Assembly (NCBI RefSeq): GCF_025961475.1
Contig: NZ_JAOQNS010000004.1
Coordinates: 1-64,000, forward strand
Reading direction: 5' to 3'
DNA length: 64,000 bases
DNA from: Rhodobium gokarnense
GTDB lineage: Bacteria > Pseudomonadota > Alphaproteobacteria > Rhizobiales > Rhodobiaceae
Part shown: one piece after another, positions 1-7,807 of the stretch
How the letters are laid out: each line of letters begins with the position of its first letter
How positions within the stretch are numbered: the first letter of the stretch is position 1
Translations under genes and position numbers: made by a program
Notes under the pieces: model-generated
The model's input: only the letters and a program-made list of their open reading frames with translations
Databases searched by the model: none
Told to the model about the DNA's origin: nothing

Positions 1-237
1 TCTCCCGCCATGGCATGTCGGCCTCCTCCGCCTATCCATGCCAAAACTGTCAACCATCTCCCCGAACGCTGTAAGCCATCTCCCCGGGACATACATCAAG
101 GCCGGGGTGACGGGAGAGGGGGTGTCGGGCGCGTTCCTCACAGCGGGCTCACGTCGTCGCTTGGTCGCCCTTGCGAACCCAATGGGTTGGATGTTCTCCT
201 GTCGGCATCGCTGCATAGGAGAGAGCCCCGTAAGACC

Positions 238-525
238 ATGACCGACGACGTCATCACCCGCCACGTGCTGATCTCCGGCCGCGTCCAGGGCGTCGGCTAC
301 CGGGCCTGGTGCCGGCGGGAGGCGGAGGAGCGGGGGCTGTCCGGCTGGGTCCGCAACCGCCAGAACGGGGACGTCGAAGCCGTCTTTTCCGGGGCGCCGG
401 AGGTGGTCGAGGCGATCATCCTTGCTTGCCGGAAAGGGCCGGGCTGGGCCCGCGTCGACCATGTCGAAGTCATTTCCGACGGTGCGCCGATCCGCGGCCC
501 GTTCGAAATGCGGGCGACCCGGTGA
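238..525 (+). CDS. acyP: acylphosphatase
   Basis: A 95-residue protein with the acylphosphatase fold signature: the phosphate-binding loop GRVQGVGYR (about residues 13-21) with its catalytic Arg, followed by GWVRN with the catalytic Asn near residue 40. It would hydrolyse acylphosphates such as carbamoyl or acetyl phosphate in the cytosol. The ATG at 238 puts the conserved core at the usual distance from the N-terminus. The same frame is open further upstream, but that part shows no family sequence. The gene is convergent with the small membrane protein gene ending at 541. Family assignment is firm; the physiological role of acylphosphatases is generally unclear. Confidence 0.93.
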   Translation: MTDDVITRHVLISGRVQGVGYRAWCRREAEERGLSGWVRNRQNGDVEAVFSGAPEVVEAIILACRKGPGWARVDHVEVISDGAPIRGPFEMRATR

Positions 526-540
526 GCGAGGCCGTCGGCG

Positions 541-1074
541 TCAGCGTTCCGCGACCTCCGCATCGAAGCTGAGCTTGCCGCCATATTTGCGCACGATGAA
601 GGCCTCGAGCTGCTTGCGGTGCTTGTGGTGGCGGGCCTGGTTGCCGATGTATTTGTCGACCGGCACCTGGCGGTAGAAATACCAGATGACGGCGCCGACG
701 AGGATCGCCGGCAAGAAGCCGAGCCCCAGCGCAAAGATGGCGAGCACCATCCAGCCGGCGCTGAGGCCGCAGCCGGGCAGGGCACCTCCCTTTTCCTTCT
801 TCTTTCGGGGATCGCCCTCGCGCACCTCTTCCAGCTTCTGGATCGAGTAGTTGCAGGCAAGCAGCGGCTTGTCGGCGACGGAGTTGTCCTCGCGAACGAA
901 GAACACCTCGACGTCGTGGCCGTCGCGCATCGGCAGTTCGACGCCGCGCAGGCGAATCGGCGTCTCGATGCCTTCCGCATCGTCGAGGAAGAATTCCTTC
1001 AAGGGGCCCTGGTCGGGAAAGAGCTGGTAGCCGCGGACGATGCCGCGCACCGAAAAGACGTAGTCGCTGGCCAT
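541..1074 (-). CDS. uncharacterised membrane protein
   Basis: A 177-residue protein I do not recognise. The first 100 residues are soluble and beta-rich, starting MASDYVFSVRGIVRGYQLF, with acidic patches. A KKKEK patch follows, then one or two membrane segments at roughly residues 110-138 (WMVLAIFALGLGFLPAILVG), and a basic C-terminal tail. The start at 1074 was chosen because the longer frame runs antisense through lipB. It lies just downstream of lipB on the same strand (35 bases apart) and may be cotranscribed with it. No enzymatic motif is visible. Confidence 0.7.
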   Translation of the reverse strand: MASDYVFSVRGIVRGYQLFPDQGPLKEFFLDDAEGIETPIRLRGVELPMRDGHDVEVFFVREDNSVADKPLLACNYSIQKLEEVREGDPRKKKEKGGALPGCGLSAGWMVLAIFALGLGFLPAILVGAVIWYFYRQVPVDKYIGNQARHHKHRKQLEAFIVRKYGGKLSFDAEVAER

Positions 1075-1109
1075 TTTGTCCGGTGGTCCCCCGCGGGCTT
1101 GGTACTCTC

Positions 1110-1820
1110 TCAGTCCGTAACCGTTTCCAGCGGCCCGAACAATGGGGCGAATTCGGCCTTCAGCGCAATGTCGAGGTCGGCAAGGGTGGCGGGAAGGCCG
1201 AGATCGACGAGGCTGGTGACGCCGTGGTCCGTCACGCCGCAGGGCACGATGCCGGAGAAATGCTCCAGCACGGGGTCGACGTTGATGGCGATGCCGTGGA
1301 AGGTCGTCCAGCGGCGCACGCGCACGCCGATGGCGGCGATCTTGTCCTCTGCGTCCGGCCCCTTGTCCGGCCGGCGCACCCAGACGCCGACGCGGTCGTC
1401 GCGCCGCTCGCCGCGGATATGAAACCGCCACAGGGTACGGATGATCCATTCCTCCAGCGCCTCGATATAAGCGCGCACGTCCTGGCGGCGTCGTTTGAGA
1501 TCCAGCATGACATAGGCGATGCGCTGGCCGGGGCCGTGATAGGTGAACTGGCCGCCGCGCCCGGTGCGGTAGACGGGGAATCGCTCCGGCGTCAAAAGGT
1601 CCGTATCGACGGCGCTGGTGCCGGCGGTATAGAGCGGTGGATGCTCCAGGAGCCAGACTCGCTCCGGCGCCGTGCCTTCGGCGATTTCGGCGACCCGAGC
1701 CTCCATGGCGGCCACCGCCTCGGGGTAGGGGACGGGGGTATCGCTGATGACCCATTCGACCGGCGGCGCACCGGCTCTTGCGACCATGATCCGGCCGGGA
1801 TCGGTGCGCGCATTAACCAT
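1110..1820 (-). CDS. lipB: octanoyl-(acyl carrier protein):protein N-octanoyltransferase LipB
   Basis: LipB moves octanoyl groups from acyl carrier protein to lipoyl domains, the first step of endogenous lipoate synthesis. Visible family features are [14 protein letters not shown] near the N-terminus, [13 protein letters not shown] with [17 protein letters not shown] with the conserved Lys, and [12 protein letters not shown] carrying the catalytic Cys. The length of 236 residues is normal. An alternative ATG at 1787 gives MVARAG as N-terminus. The 1820 start codon lies inside a CtrA-like box, which favours the shorter form, but neither start has an ideally spaced ribosome-binding site. Confidence 0.93.
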   Translation of the reverse strand: MVNARTDPGRIMVARAGAPPVEWVISDTPVPYPEAVAAMEARVAEIAEGTAPERVWLLEHPPLYTAGTSAVDTDLLTPERFPVYRTGRGGQFTYHGPGQRIAYVMLDLKRRRQDVRAYIEALEEWIIRTLWRFHIRGERRDDRVGVWVRRPDKGPDAEDKIAAIGVRVRRWTTFHGIAINVDPVLEHFSGIVPCGVTDHGVTSLVDLGLPATLADLDIALKAEFAPLFGPLETVTD

Positions 1821-1829
1821 CGGCTAACC
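1813..1829 (+). promoter_or_regulatory. CtrA-like box upstream of the FliN-like gene
   Basis: The sequence TTAA, seven bases, CTAACC lies in the space between lipB and the FliN-like gene. It matches the alphaproteobacterial CtrA consensus TTAA-N7-TTAAC with one mismatch. It is about 75 bases ahead of the ATG at 1904. Control of flagellar genes by CtrA is well known in this class. Binding here is inferred only. Confidence 0.45.
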
Positions 1830-1903
1830 ATTCTCCTTCCACAGTGACGCCAAATGTCGCGTTGCATCGGGCGCGTTCCGTCGGGCCTTGCCACGGAGTC
1901 TCC

Positions 1904-2203
1904 ATGGGCACCACCATCGACACCATTACCGTCGAGCTGTCCGTCGTTCTCGGCACTTCCGAGATGCCGATCCATCAGCTTTTGCGCATGGGTCGCGGCG
2001 CGGTCATCGAGTTAGATACGACCGAAGACGACGATGTCCAAGTGCTGGCCAACAACATTCCGGTGGCGCGCGGGCAGGTGATCCTGCGCGGCGAGAAGAT
2101 CGGCGTCTCCGTCACCCAGGTGCTGATGCGCCCGCCGGACGCCCGGCCGCGTGACACCGTCTACAAGGTGGTCGGTGACGATCTTCCCAAAAGGGACGCT
2201 TGA
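1904..2203 (+). CDS. fliN: FliN-like flagellar motor switch protein
   Basis: A 99-residue protein made almost entirely of the SpoA (FliM/FliN C-terminal) domain: VELSVVLGTSEMPIHQLLRMGRGAVIEL, then VLANNIPVARGQVIL and IGVSVTQVL. FliN forms part of the C-ring that sets flagellar rotation direction. No other flagellar gene lies in the window, so this is an isolated copy outside the flagellar cluster. That might be a second FliN or a SpoA protein with another job. A CtrA-like box precedes it. The start is the only ATG near the domain. Confidence 0.85.
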   Translation: MGTTIDTITVELSVVLGTSEMPIHQLLRMGRGAVIELDTTEDDDVQVLANNIPVARGQVILRGEKIGVSVTQVLMRPPDARPRDTVYKVVGDDLPKRDA

Positions 2204-2259
2204 ACCCCTGTCACCGATTTGATACAGGAAGCGCGCTGATCGACATCAGCCCTATTTTT

Positions 2260-2346
2260 GCGGTCGTGGCGGAATTGGTAGACGCGCAGCGTTGAGGTCG
2301 CTGTGGGGTAAAACCCGTGGAAGTTCGAGTCTTCTCGACCGCACCA
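2260..2346 (+). tRNA. tRNA-Leu (anticodon GAG)
   Basis: An 87-base cloverleaf. The 7-bp acceptor stem GCGGTCG pairs perfectly with CGACCGC at 2336-2342. The D arm (GGCGGAATTGGTAGACGC) is typical of a class II tRNA. The anticodon loop reads TTGAGGT, giving anticodon GAG. A variable arm is present, the T loop is TTCGAGT, the discriminator is A and CCA is encoded. It follows the FliN-like gene by 56 bases. Confidence 0.96.
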
Positions 2347-2363
2347 TCTCACTCTTGAAAATA

Positions 2364-2555
2364 TGTCTCACGCGAGTGCGCTTCGCGCACCGCTCCGACG
2401 GGGCGGCGCACGGGCGCCGGCGGCCGGTCGGCCTTGCGAAGCCTTTGGCTTCGATCTTTTGTCTCACACCAGGCTCGCTTCGCTCGCGGCTCCGACGGGG
2501 CGGCGCATGGGCGCCGGCAGCCGTTCGGCCTTGCGAAGCCTCTCGGCTTCGATTG
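2364..2555. repeat. two tandem copies of a 96-bp GC-rich unit
   Basis: Positions 2364-2459 and 2460-2555 are imperfect direct copies. Both begin TGTCTCA, share the segment GCTCCGACGGGGCGGCGCA and end with GGCCTTGCGAAGCC followed by GGCTTCGAT. The GCGAAGCC/GGCTTCG part can also fold back on itself. It sits directly after tRNA-Leu and may overlap its transcription end. No protein of credible composition is encoded. Confidence 0.8.
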
Positions 2556-2574
2556 CCGTTGCATCGCACTCAGT

Positions 2575-2710
2575 CGTCACCCCGGGTTTGAGCCGGGGCC
2601 TATTGCCCACCTCAACACGGTATGTCGTCGCGGGTCGGATCTCCGCATCGGTCCGAGCGCGACATTGGCGTGGAAAGGGGCATTGGATGCCGGGTCCTCG
2701 TCGGCTGCCA
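2575..2710. repeat. dispersed inverted repeat (CCCGG type)
   Basis: The segment opens with GTCACCCCGGGTTTGAGCCGG and closes with GGGGCATTGGATGCCGGGTCC. It carries an internal GCCCACCTCAACACGGTATG that recurs in the repeats at 12661-12835 (reverse orientation) and 28339-28507. It belongs to a family of intergenic palindromic repeats. The rest of the 2347-2830 gap holds the tandem repeat above and the leader of the following aminotransferase gene. Confidence 0.6.
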
Positions 2711-2830
2711 TGATTTTCCGCCGTTCTTTCTGCCCTGCCCCCCATTTTCAGGAAAACTGACTTTAAGGATTTTCCTATGCTGCGGTCCTGAACGGCCCCT
2801 CCCGGCTTTTTTCCAAAAGAGGATTACCGC

Positions 2831-4207
2831 ATGCTCAGGAACGACCAGCTCGACCAGTGGGATCGGGAGAATTTCTTCCATCCCTCCACCCATCTCGCCC
2901 AGCACGCCCGCGGCGAGGCGCCGAACCGCATCATTACGACCGGCTCCGGCGTCCACATCACCGACCGCGACGGCACCACGCTGCTCGATGCCTTTGCCGG
3001 GCTCTATTGCGTCAATGTGGGCTACGGGCGCCAGGAGATCGCCGAGGCGATCGCGGCGCAGGCGAAAGAGCTCGCCTACTACCACGCCTATGTGGGCCAC
3101 GGCACGGAGGCCTCCATCACGCTCGCCAAGATGGTGCTGGACCGGGCGCCCTCGAACATGTCGAAGGTCTATTTCGGCCTCTCCGGCTCGGACGCCAACG
3201 AGACCAACATCAAGCTCGTCTGGTACTACAACAACATCCTCGGCCGGCCGGAGAAAAAGAAGATCATCTCGCGCTGGCGCGGCTATCACGGTTCCGGCCT
3301 GATGACCGGCTCGCTGACCGGCCTCGACCTCTTCCACAAGAAGTTCGACCTGCCGCTGTCGCCGGTGCTCCACACCGTCTCGCCCTACTACTATCGCCGC
3401 GACGACCTGACGATGAGCGAGGACCAGTTCGTCGCCCATTGCGCGGCGGAGCTGGAAGCGCTGATCGAGCGGGAAGGGGCCGACACCATCGCCGCCTTCA
3501 TCGGCGAGCCGGCGATGGGCACGGGTGGCCTGGTGCCGCCGCCGAAGGGCTACTGGCAGGCGATCCAGCCGATCCTGCAGAAGCACGACATCCTGCTGAT
3601 CGCCGACGAGGTGGTCACGGGCTTCGGCCGGCTCGGCTCCATGTTCGGCTCCGACCACTACGGCATCGAGGCCGACATCATCACCATCGCCAAGGGCCTG
3701 ACCTCGGCCTATGCGCCGCTCTCCGGATCGATCATCTCCGACAAGGTCTGGGAGGTGCTGGAGAAGGGCACCGACGAGAACGGCCCGATCGGCCATGGCT
3801 GGACCTATTCGGCCCATCCGATCGGCGCGGCCGCGGGCGTCGCCAACCTCAAGCTCATCGACGAGATGAACCTCGTTGCCAATGCGGCAGAGACCGGCGC
3901 CTATCTCAATCAGGCGATGGCGGATGCCGTCGGCGGGCACGGGAATGTCGGCGAAGTGCGCGGCGAGGGGATGCTCTGCGCCGTGGAATTCGTCGCCGAC
4001 AAGGCGAGCCGGACCTATTTCGATCCGGCCAAGAAGGCCGGCGCGGCGATCAGCGGGGCGCTCCTCAAGCGCGGCGTCATCGCCCGCGCCATGCCCCAGG
4101 GCGACATCATCGGCTTTGCCCCGCCGCTCTGCCTTTCCCGCGCCGAGGCCGACGAGATCGTCGGCAAGACCAAGGAAGCGGTCGAGGAAGTCTTCGCGGA
4201 CGTCTAG
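2831..4207 (+). CDS. class III PLP-dependent aminotransferase (omega-amino acid/diamine:pyruvate type)
   Basis: A 458-residue fold-type I aminotransferase. It shows the N-terminal DGTTLLDAFAGLYCVNVGYG block, the cofactor region SGSDANETNIKL and RGYHGSG, the Asp in LIADEVVTGFGR, and the PLP Lys in TIAKGLTSAYAPL. Members of this subgroup move amino groups from omega-amino acids or polyamines (beta-alanine, putrescine, GABA) to pyruvate. The sequence alone does not fix the substrate, so names such as SpuC or AptA would be guesses. The gene is monocistronic in appearance and is followed by the mgtE leader. Confidence 0.88.
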   Translation: MLRNDQLDQWDRENFFHPSTHLAQHARGEAPNRIITTGSGVHITDRDGTTLLDAFAGLYCVNVGYGRQEIAEAIAAQAKELAYYHAYVGHGTEASITLAKMVLDRAPSNMSKVYFGLSGSDANETNIKLVWYYNNILGRPEKKKIISRWRGYHGSGLMTGSLTGLDLFHKKFDLPLSPVLHTVSPYYYRRDDLTMSEDQFVAHCAAELEALIEREGADTIAAFIGEPAMGTGGLVPPPKGYWQAIQPILQKHDILLIADEVVTGFGRLGSMFGSDHYGIEADIITIAKGLTSAYAPLSGSIISDKVWEVLEKGTDENGPIGHGWTYSAHPIGAAAGVANLKLIDEMNLVANAAETGAYLNQAMADAVGGHGNVGEVRGEGMLCAVEFVADKASRTYFDPAKKAGAAISGALLKRGVIARAMPQGDIIGFAPPLCLSRAEADEIVGKTKEAVEEVFADV

Positions 4208-4299
4208 TCCGGTCGTGCGTTCGAACCCCATGCAGGGGTGACGGCGCATAAGTCCCATTGCACGCGGCGCGAATGGTTTTGCGTCGCGGACTCAGGAGG

Positions 4300-4435
4300 G
4301 CGGGCCGGGAACACCCGACCTGCCGGCGCGTTTGCCATGTCTCGGCGACTGGTTTCGTCGAGACATGGCCGGTACAGTCCATTCACGCCATTGCGCTTGA
4401 GTGCCCGCCGGTCCGTCGCCGACGGGCAAGTTTTT
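4300..4435 (+). promoter_or_regulatory. structured mgtE leader, candidate Mg2+-responsive attenuator
   Basis: Three consecutive hairpins lie in the 280-base space before mgtE. The first is 4300-4323, a 10-bp stem with one mismatch and loop AACA. The second is 4334-4369, where GCCATGTCTCG pairs perfectly with CGAGACATGGC. The third is 4403-4427, 9 bp with one mismatch, followed by AAGTTTTT. The last hairpin looks like an intrinsic terminator placed about 90 bases ahead of the coding start, as expected for transcription attenuation. I do not see the conserved core of the M-box riboswitch. Function is inferred from position and folding. Confidence 0.5.
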
Positions 4436-4526
4436 GGTGGCCACCACGGGGCCCCCACGGTAATTCTCAAGGCAGTGGCGCGGCGAGATGCCGGCCGCAC
4501 CCGTCCCGACACGCGCGGAGATTTTC

Positions 4527-5942
4527 GTGGCCGACACCGACACCGTCGAACGACCGCAGGAGGATGCCGCCCTTGTCCCGGCCGCCCGGGACGAGGAAGG
4601 CAACCTGTCGCAGGAGTTCGTCGAGTTCGTCGGCGCCGCCGTCGAGGCCGACGATGCCGACCGGCTGAAGGCGCTCACCGAAGACCTCCACGAGGCGGAC
4701 CTTGCCGACCTCATCGACGCGCTGCACCCGGCGAACCAGTCGAAGCTGGTCCGGCTGCTCGGCCGCGACTTCGATTTCGTCGCGCTGACCGAGCTCGACG
4801 ATGCGGTGCGCGTGCGCATCCTCGACGAGTTGCCGCCCGAGGCCGTCGCCGAAGGCATGCGCGAGCTCGATTCCGACGATGCCGCGCACATCCTGGAAGA
4901 CCTCGACGAGCCGGACAAGGACGCGATCCTGGAGCAGATGTCGTTCGTCGAACGGCTGCAGCTGCAACGGGTCCTGGAATATCCGGAAGAATCCGCCGGC
5001 CGGCGGATGCAGACCGACTTCATCGCCGTGCCGCCGTTCTGGACGGTCGGCCAGACGATCGACTATCTGCGCGAGGCGGAGGAACTGCCGGAGGAGTTCT
5101 ACCAGATTTTTGTCGTCGACCCCGGGTTCCGACTGCAGGGTACGCTGCCGCTCGACGCGCTCTTGCGCTCCAAGCGGCCGCAGAAGATCTCCGAGATCAT
5201 GCGCGGCTCGCCCTATCTGGTCTCCGCGACCGACGACCAGGAGGAGGTGGCGCACCTCTTCGAGCGCTACAACCTCATCTCGGCCGCCGTCACCGACGAT
5301 TCGGAGCGCCTCGTCGGCGTCATCCACATCGACGACATCGTCGACGTCATCCAGGAAGAGGTCGACGAGGACATCAAGCGCATGGCCGGTATCGGCGACG
5401 AGGAGGTCTCCGACTCCATCCTCGCCACCGTCAAGAGCCGCTTCACCTGGCTGCTGGTCAACCTGGCGACCGCCGTGCTCGCTTCGCTGGTCATCGGCCT
5501 GTTCGATGCCACGATCCAGCAGATGGTGGCACTCGCCGTCTTGATGCCGATCGTTGCCTCCATGGGCGGCAATGCCGGCACCCAGACCATGACGGTCGCG
5601 GTGCGCGCGCTCGCCACCCGCGACATCGACATCTTCAATGCCCGACGAATCATCTCCCGCGAGGCGATCGTGGGGTTCCTCAACGGCGTCCTCTTTGCCG
5701 TGGTCATCGGCGTCATCGCCGCGGTCTGGTTCGACAATGTCGGGCTCGGCGGCGTCATTGCGGCGGCGATGGTCGTCAACATGGTGGCTGCAGGGCTTTT
5801 CGGCATCCTGATCCCGCTGACCCTCAACAAGCTCCGCGTCGACCCGGCGATCGCCTCCGGCGTGTTCGTCACCACGGTCACCGACGTCGTCGGCTTTTTC
5901 GCGTTCCTCAGCTTCGCTGCCTGGTGGTTCGGGCTCGCCTGA
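4527..5942 (+). CDS. mgtE: magnesium transporter MgtE
   Basis: MgtE is a gated Mg2+ channel of the inner membrane. The N domain of helical repeats (DLHEADLADLIDALHP onwards) spans about residues 30-140. It is followed by a CBS pair near 145-270 (ESAGRRMQTDFIAVP, then SPYLVSATDDQEEVAHLFE), the plug helix, and five C-terminal membrane helices with the conserved PIVASMGGNAGTQTMTV pore segment. The GTG at 4527 has GCGGAG six bases ahead. An ATG at 4488 in the same frame would add 13 residues but has a weak ribosome site. A structured leader precedes it. Confidence 0.95.
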   Translation: MADTDTVERPQEDAALVPAARDEEGNLSQEFVEFVGAAVEADDADRLKALTEDLHEADLADLIDALHPANQSKLVRLLGRDFDFVALTELDDAVRVRILDELPPEAVAEGMRELDSDDAAHILEDLDEPDKDAILEQMSFVERLQLQRVLEYPEESAGRRMQTDFIAVPPFWTVGQTIDYLREAEELPEEFYQIFVVDPGFRLQGTLPLDALLRSKRPQKISEIMRGSPYLVSATDDQEEVAHLFERYNLISAAVTDDSERLVGVIHIDDIVDVIQEEVDEDIKRMAGIGDEEVSDSILATVKSRFTWLLVNLATAVLASLVIGLFDATIQQMVALAVLMPIVASMGGNAGTQTMTVAVRALATRDIDIFNARRIISREAIVGFLNGVLFAVVIGVIAAVWFDNVGLGGVIAAAMVVNMVAAGLFGILIPLTLNKLRVDPAIASGVFVTTVTDVVGFFAFLSFAAWWFGLA

Positions 5943-6028
5943 GCGCCCGCCGGAACGGCAGCCGCTTCACCGATCATTAACCATAAAAGCGCACCGTTGC
6001 GGCATTCCATCCTCGACGGGGACACCCC

Positions 6029-6325
6029 ATGCCGCGCGCGCTTTTCTTCGCTCCGCTCCTTGCCCTTTCCCTTGCCGGCTGCCTTGGCGACGGAACCAAT
6101 CCGACCTGCCGGATGACGACGCTTCCGGGCGAGGGCGCCTACGAGATCTGCACGGTCGGCCGGGTCATCACGCTGGAGCGCGCCGGCCCCGCAATGGGCG
6201 ATCCGGCAATGGAGATGCCGGCAGAACGCGGGCCGGTCCCCAAGCCCGTTCTGGAACAGATCGACGACGAGGATTTTTCCGACGGCGAGCCGCTGGTCAT
6301 CACCTCGACGAACCTGGCGTTTTGA
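6029..6325 (+). CDS. small predicted lipoprotein
   Basis: A 98-residue protein with a lipoprotein signal: MPRALFFAPLLALSLAGC, in which LAGC fits the lipobox with Cys18 as the lipidated residue. The mature part is short and acidic with two more Cys residues (TCRM, EICTVGR), which could form a disulfide. I recognise no family. Residue +2 after the Cys is Leu, so outer-membrane sorting is likely if the usual rule applies. It lies 86 bases after mgtE and 60 bases before another small membrane gene. Confidence 0.72.
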   Translation: MPRALFFAPLLALSLAGCLGDGTNPTCRMTTLPGEGAYEICTVGRVITLERAGPAMGDPAMEMPAERGPVPKPVLEQIDDEDFSDGEPLVITSTNLAF

Positions 6326-6385
6326 GGCTATAGAGGCCCCCGAGTGGCCGGCCGCGCCGGCCGCGCCAAAAAGGGGCCGCCGATC

Positions 6386-6910
6386 ATGGCATCTGAGAAA
6401 TCGTCCCGGGGCTTCCGGCTGTCGCCGCTGACCGCGTTCACGCTGCTCGCCGCCGTCGGCATCGTCGGCATGATGGGCGTCTATGTGGCGACCGGCTTTG
6501 TGCTCGATGAGCGCGAACGGGCGCTCGGTGAGGCGTTTGCCGCCGTGCCGGACGGAGCGCCGACGCCGTTGTCTGAGGTCGTGCCGGGCGACTGGACCGA
6601 TGCGTGCGTCCTTAACGAGCCGATTCCCGATCCGGGAAAGACCAAGACGCCTTCAAAGATGCCCGGCATGCTGATCCCGCCGATGCGCAACCACGCGACG
6701 TTCCTCACCAGCGGCTACTGGCTGATCGTCACGCTTGACGGCAAGGGCGATATCCTGTCGGAAAGCCGCGTCGATCCCGACGCGGTGGCGAACCGGACGG
6801 CGGATAATGGCGGCAATTTCTGCGCCGGTCGCGAGGCGCTCACCTTCGCGCTGGAGCCGTGCGAGGAGGGCTGCGCCCGGCGCATCGTCTTTGACCGCGG
6901 GGCGTCCTGA
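6386..6910 (+). CDS. uncharacterised single-pass membrane protein
   Basis: A 174-residue protein with one N-terminal membrane segment (LTAFTLLAAVGIVGMMGVYVATG, about residues 14-36), so most of it would lie in the periplasm. The periplasmic part has four Cys in DACVL, NFCAG and PCEEGCARR. The start was set at ATG 6386. A GTG at 6344 in the same frame would add 14 residues, but those come from a GC-rich palindrome (GGCCGGC-CGC-GCCGGCC). The family is unknown to me. The next gene begins 99 bases later. Confidence 0.65.
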   Translation: MASEKSSRGFRLSPLTAFTLLAAVGIVGMMGVYVATGFVLDERERALGEAFAAVPDGAPTPLSEVVPGDWTDACVLNEPIPDPGKTKTPSKMPGMLIPPMRNHATFLTSGYWLIVTLDGKGDILSESRVDPDAVANRTADNGGNFCAGREALTFALEPCEEGCARRIVFDRGAS

Positions 6911-7009
6911 TCCGTTGCGGCCTGACGTCCAATCGTCTTTTGCCCGTTTTCCGATAAGGTGCCGGCGCAAACCGATCCCGTTTCAATAAAAACAGGACCC
7001 GATCCGGAC

Positions 7010-7717
7010 ATGCGCAAACTCGTCATCGCCGCCGTCGCGCTCATCGTTCTCGGGGCAGGGGGCTATTGGTACTACATGACTTATGAGCCCTCGCGGATGC
7101 GCTTTCCGGTCCAGGGGATCGATGTCTCACACCACCAGGGCGCCATCGATTGGCAGCGGGCGGCGGAGGACGGCGTCGATTTCGCCTATATCAAGGCGAC
7201 CGAGGGCGGCGACTTCACCGATCCGAATTTTGCCGACAACTGGCAGGGCGCCCGGGCCGCCGGAATTCCCGTCGGCGCCTATCATTTCTACTCCTTCTGC
7301 CGCGACCCCAAGGAGCAGGCGGCCCATTTCGTCGCCACCGTGCCGCGCGAGACGGGAACGCTGCCGCCGGCCGTCGACGTGGAGTTCGAGGGCAATTGCG
7401 ACGAGGAGCCGGCGCGCGACGATTTCGTCATCGGCATGCTCGCCTTCCTGGAAGTCGTCGATGCGCATTTCGGTACCAAGACGGTGATCTACGCCTCGCG
7501 GGACTCCTACAAGAAGCTCGTCGGCGGGCGTTTCCTCGACCGGCCGTTCTGGTTCCGCTCGATCGTCTCCGCGCCGGTCCTCAACGAACGCATGTGGACC
7601 TTCTGGCAGTACCACGACCGCGGCAGCCGCGCCGGCATCGACGGCAATGTCGATCTCGATGCCTTTGCCGGGACGGAGGAAGAGTTCCGGGGGCTGCTCC
7701 TGAAGCCGGCGGAATAG
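7010..7717 (+). CDS. glycoside hydrolase family 25 lysozyme-like protein
   Basis: A 235-residue protein anchored or exported by an N-terminal hydrophobic helix (LVIAAVALIVLGAGGYWYY). The GH25 barrel begins with GIDVSHHQG (catalytic-site Asp), followed by FAYIKATEG, then VGAYHFYSF, and PPAVDVEFEG with the paired acidic residues expected at the active site. FWQYHDRG and GIDGNVDLDAF close the domain. It would cut the glycan strand of peptidoglycan (N-acetylmuramidase). ATG 7010 is preferred over the upstream in-frame start at 6959 because it leads straight into the signal anchor. Confidence 0.9.
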   Translation: MRKLVIAAVALIVLGAGGYWYYMTYEPSRMRFPVQGIDVSHHQGAIDWQRAAEDGVDFAYIKATEGGDFTDPNFADNWQGARAAGIPVGAYHFYSFCRDPKEQAAHFVATVPRETGTLPPAVDVEFEGNCDEEPARDDFVIGMLAFLEVVDAHFGTKTVIYASRDSYKKLVGGRFLDRPFWFRSIVSAPVLNERMWTFWQYHDRGSRAGIDGNVDLDAFAGTEEEFRGLLLKPAE

Positions 7718-7807
7718 CGCCGCTTGGTTGCGCCCTTTGCGGGTTCTATAAGGGGTGGAAAGCCGGCCGATAAGAACGCCGGACACCCTTACGGAGAGGA
7801 CCCGAGG

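Noticed and set aside
10-237. Upstream extension of the acylphosphatase frame
   Set aside because: The sequence is low-complexity and contains no family residues. The ATG at 238 gives the normal length.
2260-2555. Integrated element at the tRNA-Leu 3' end
   Set aside because: No integrase, no duplicated tRNA end and no cargo genes. Only short tandem repeats follow.
4300-4435. M-box riboswitch upstream of mgtE
   Set aside because: The conserved core sequence of the M-box is not visible, so I left the leader unclassified.
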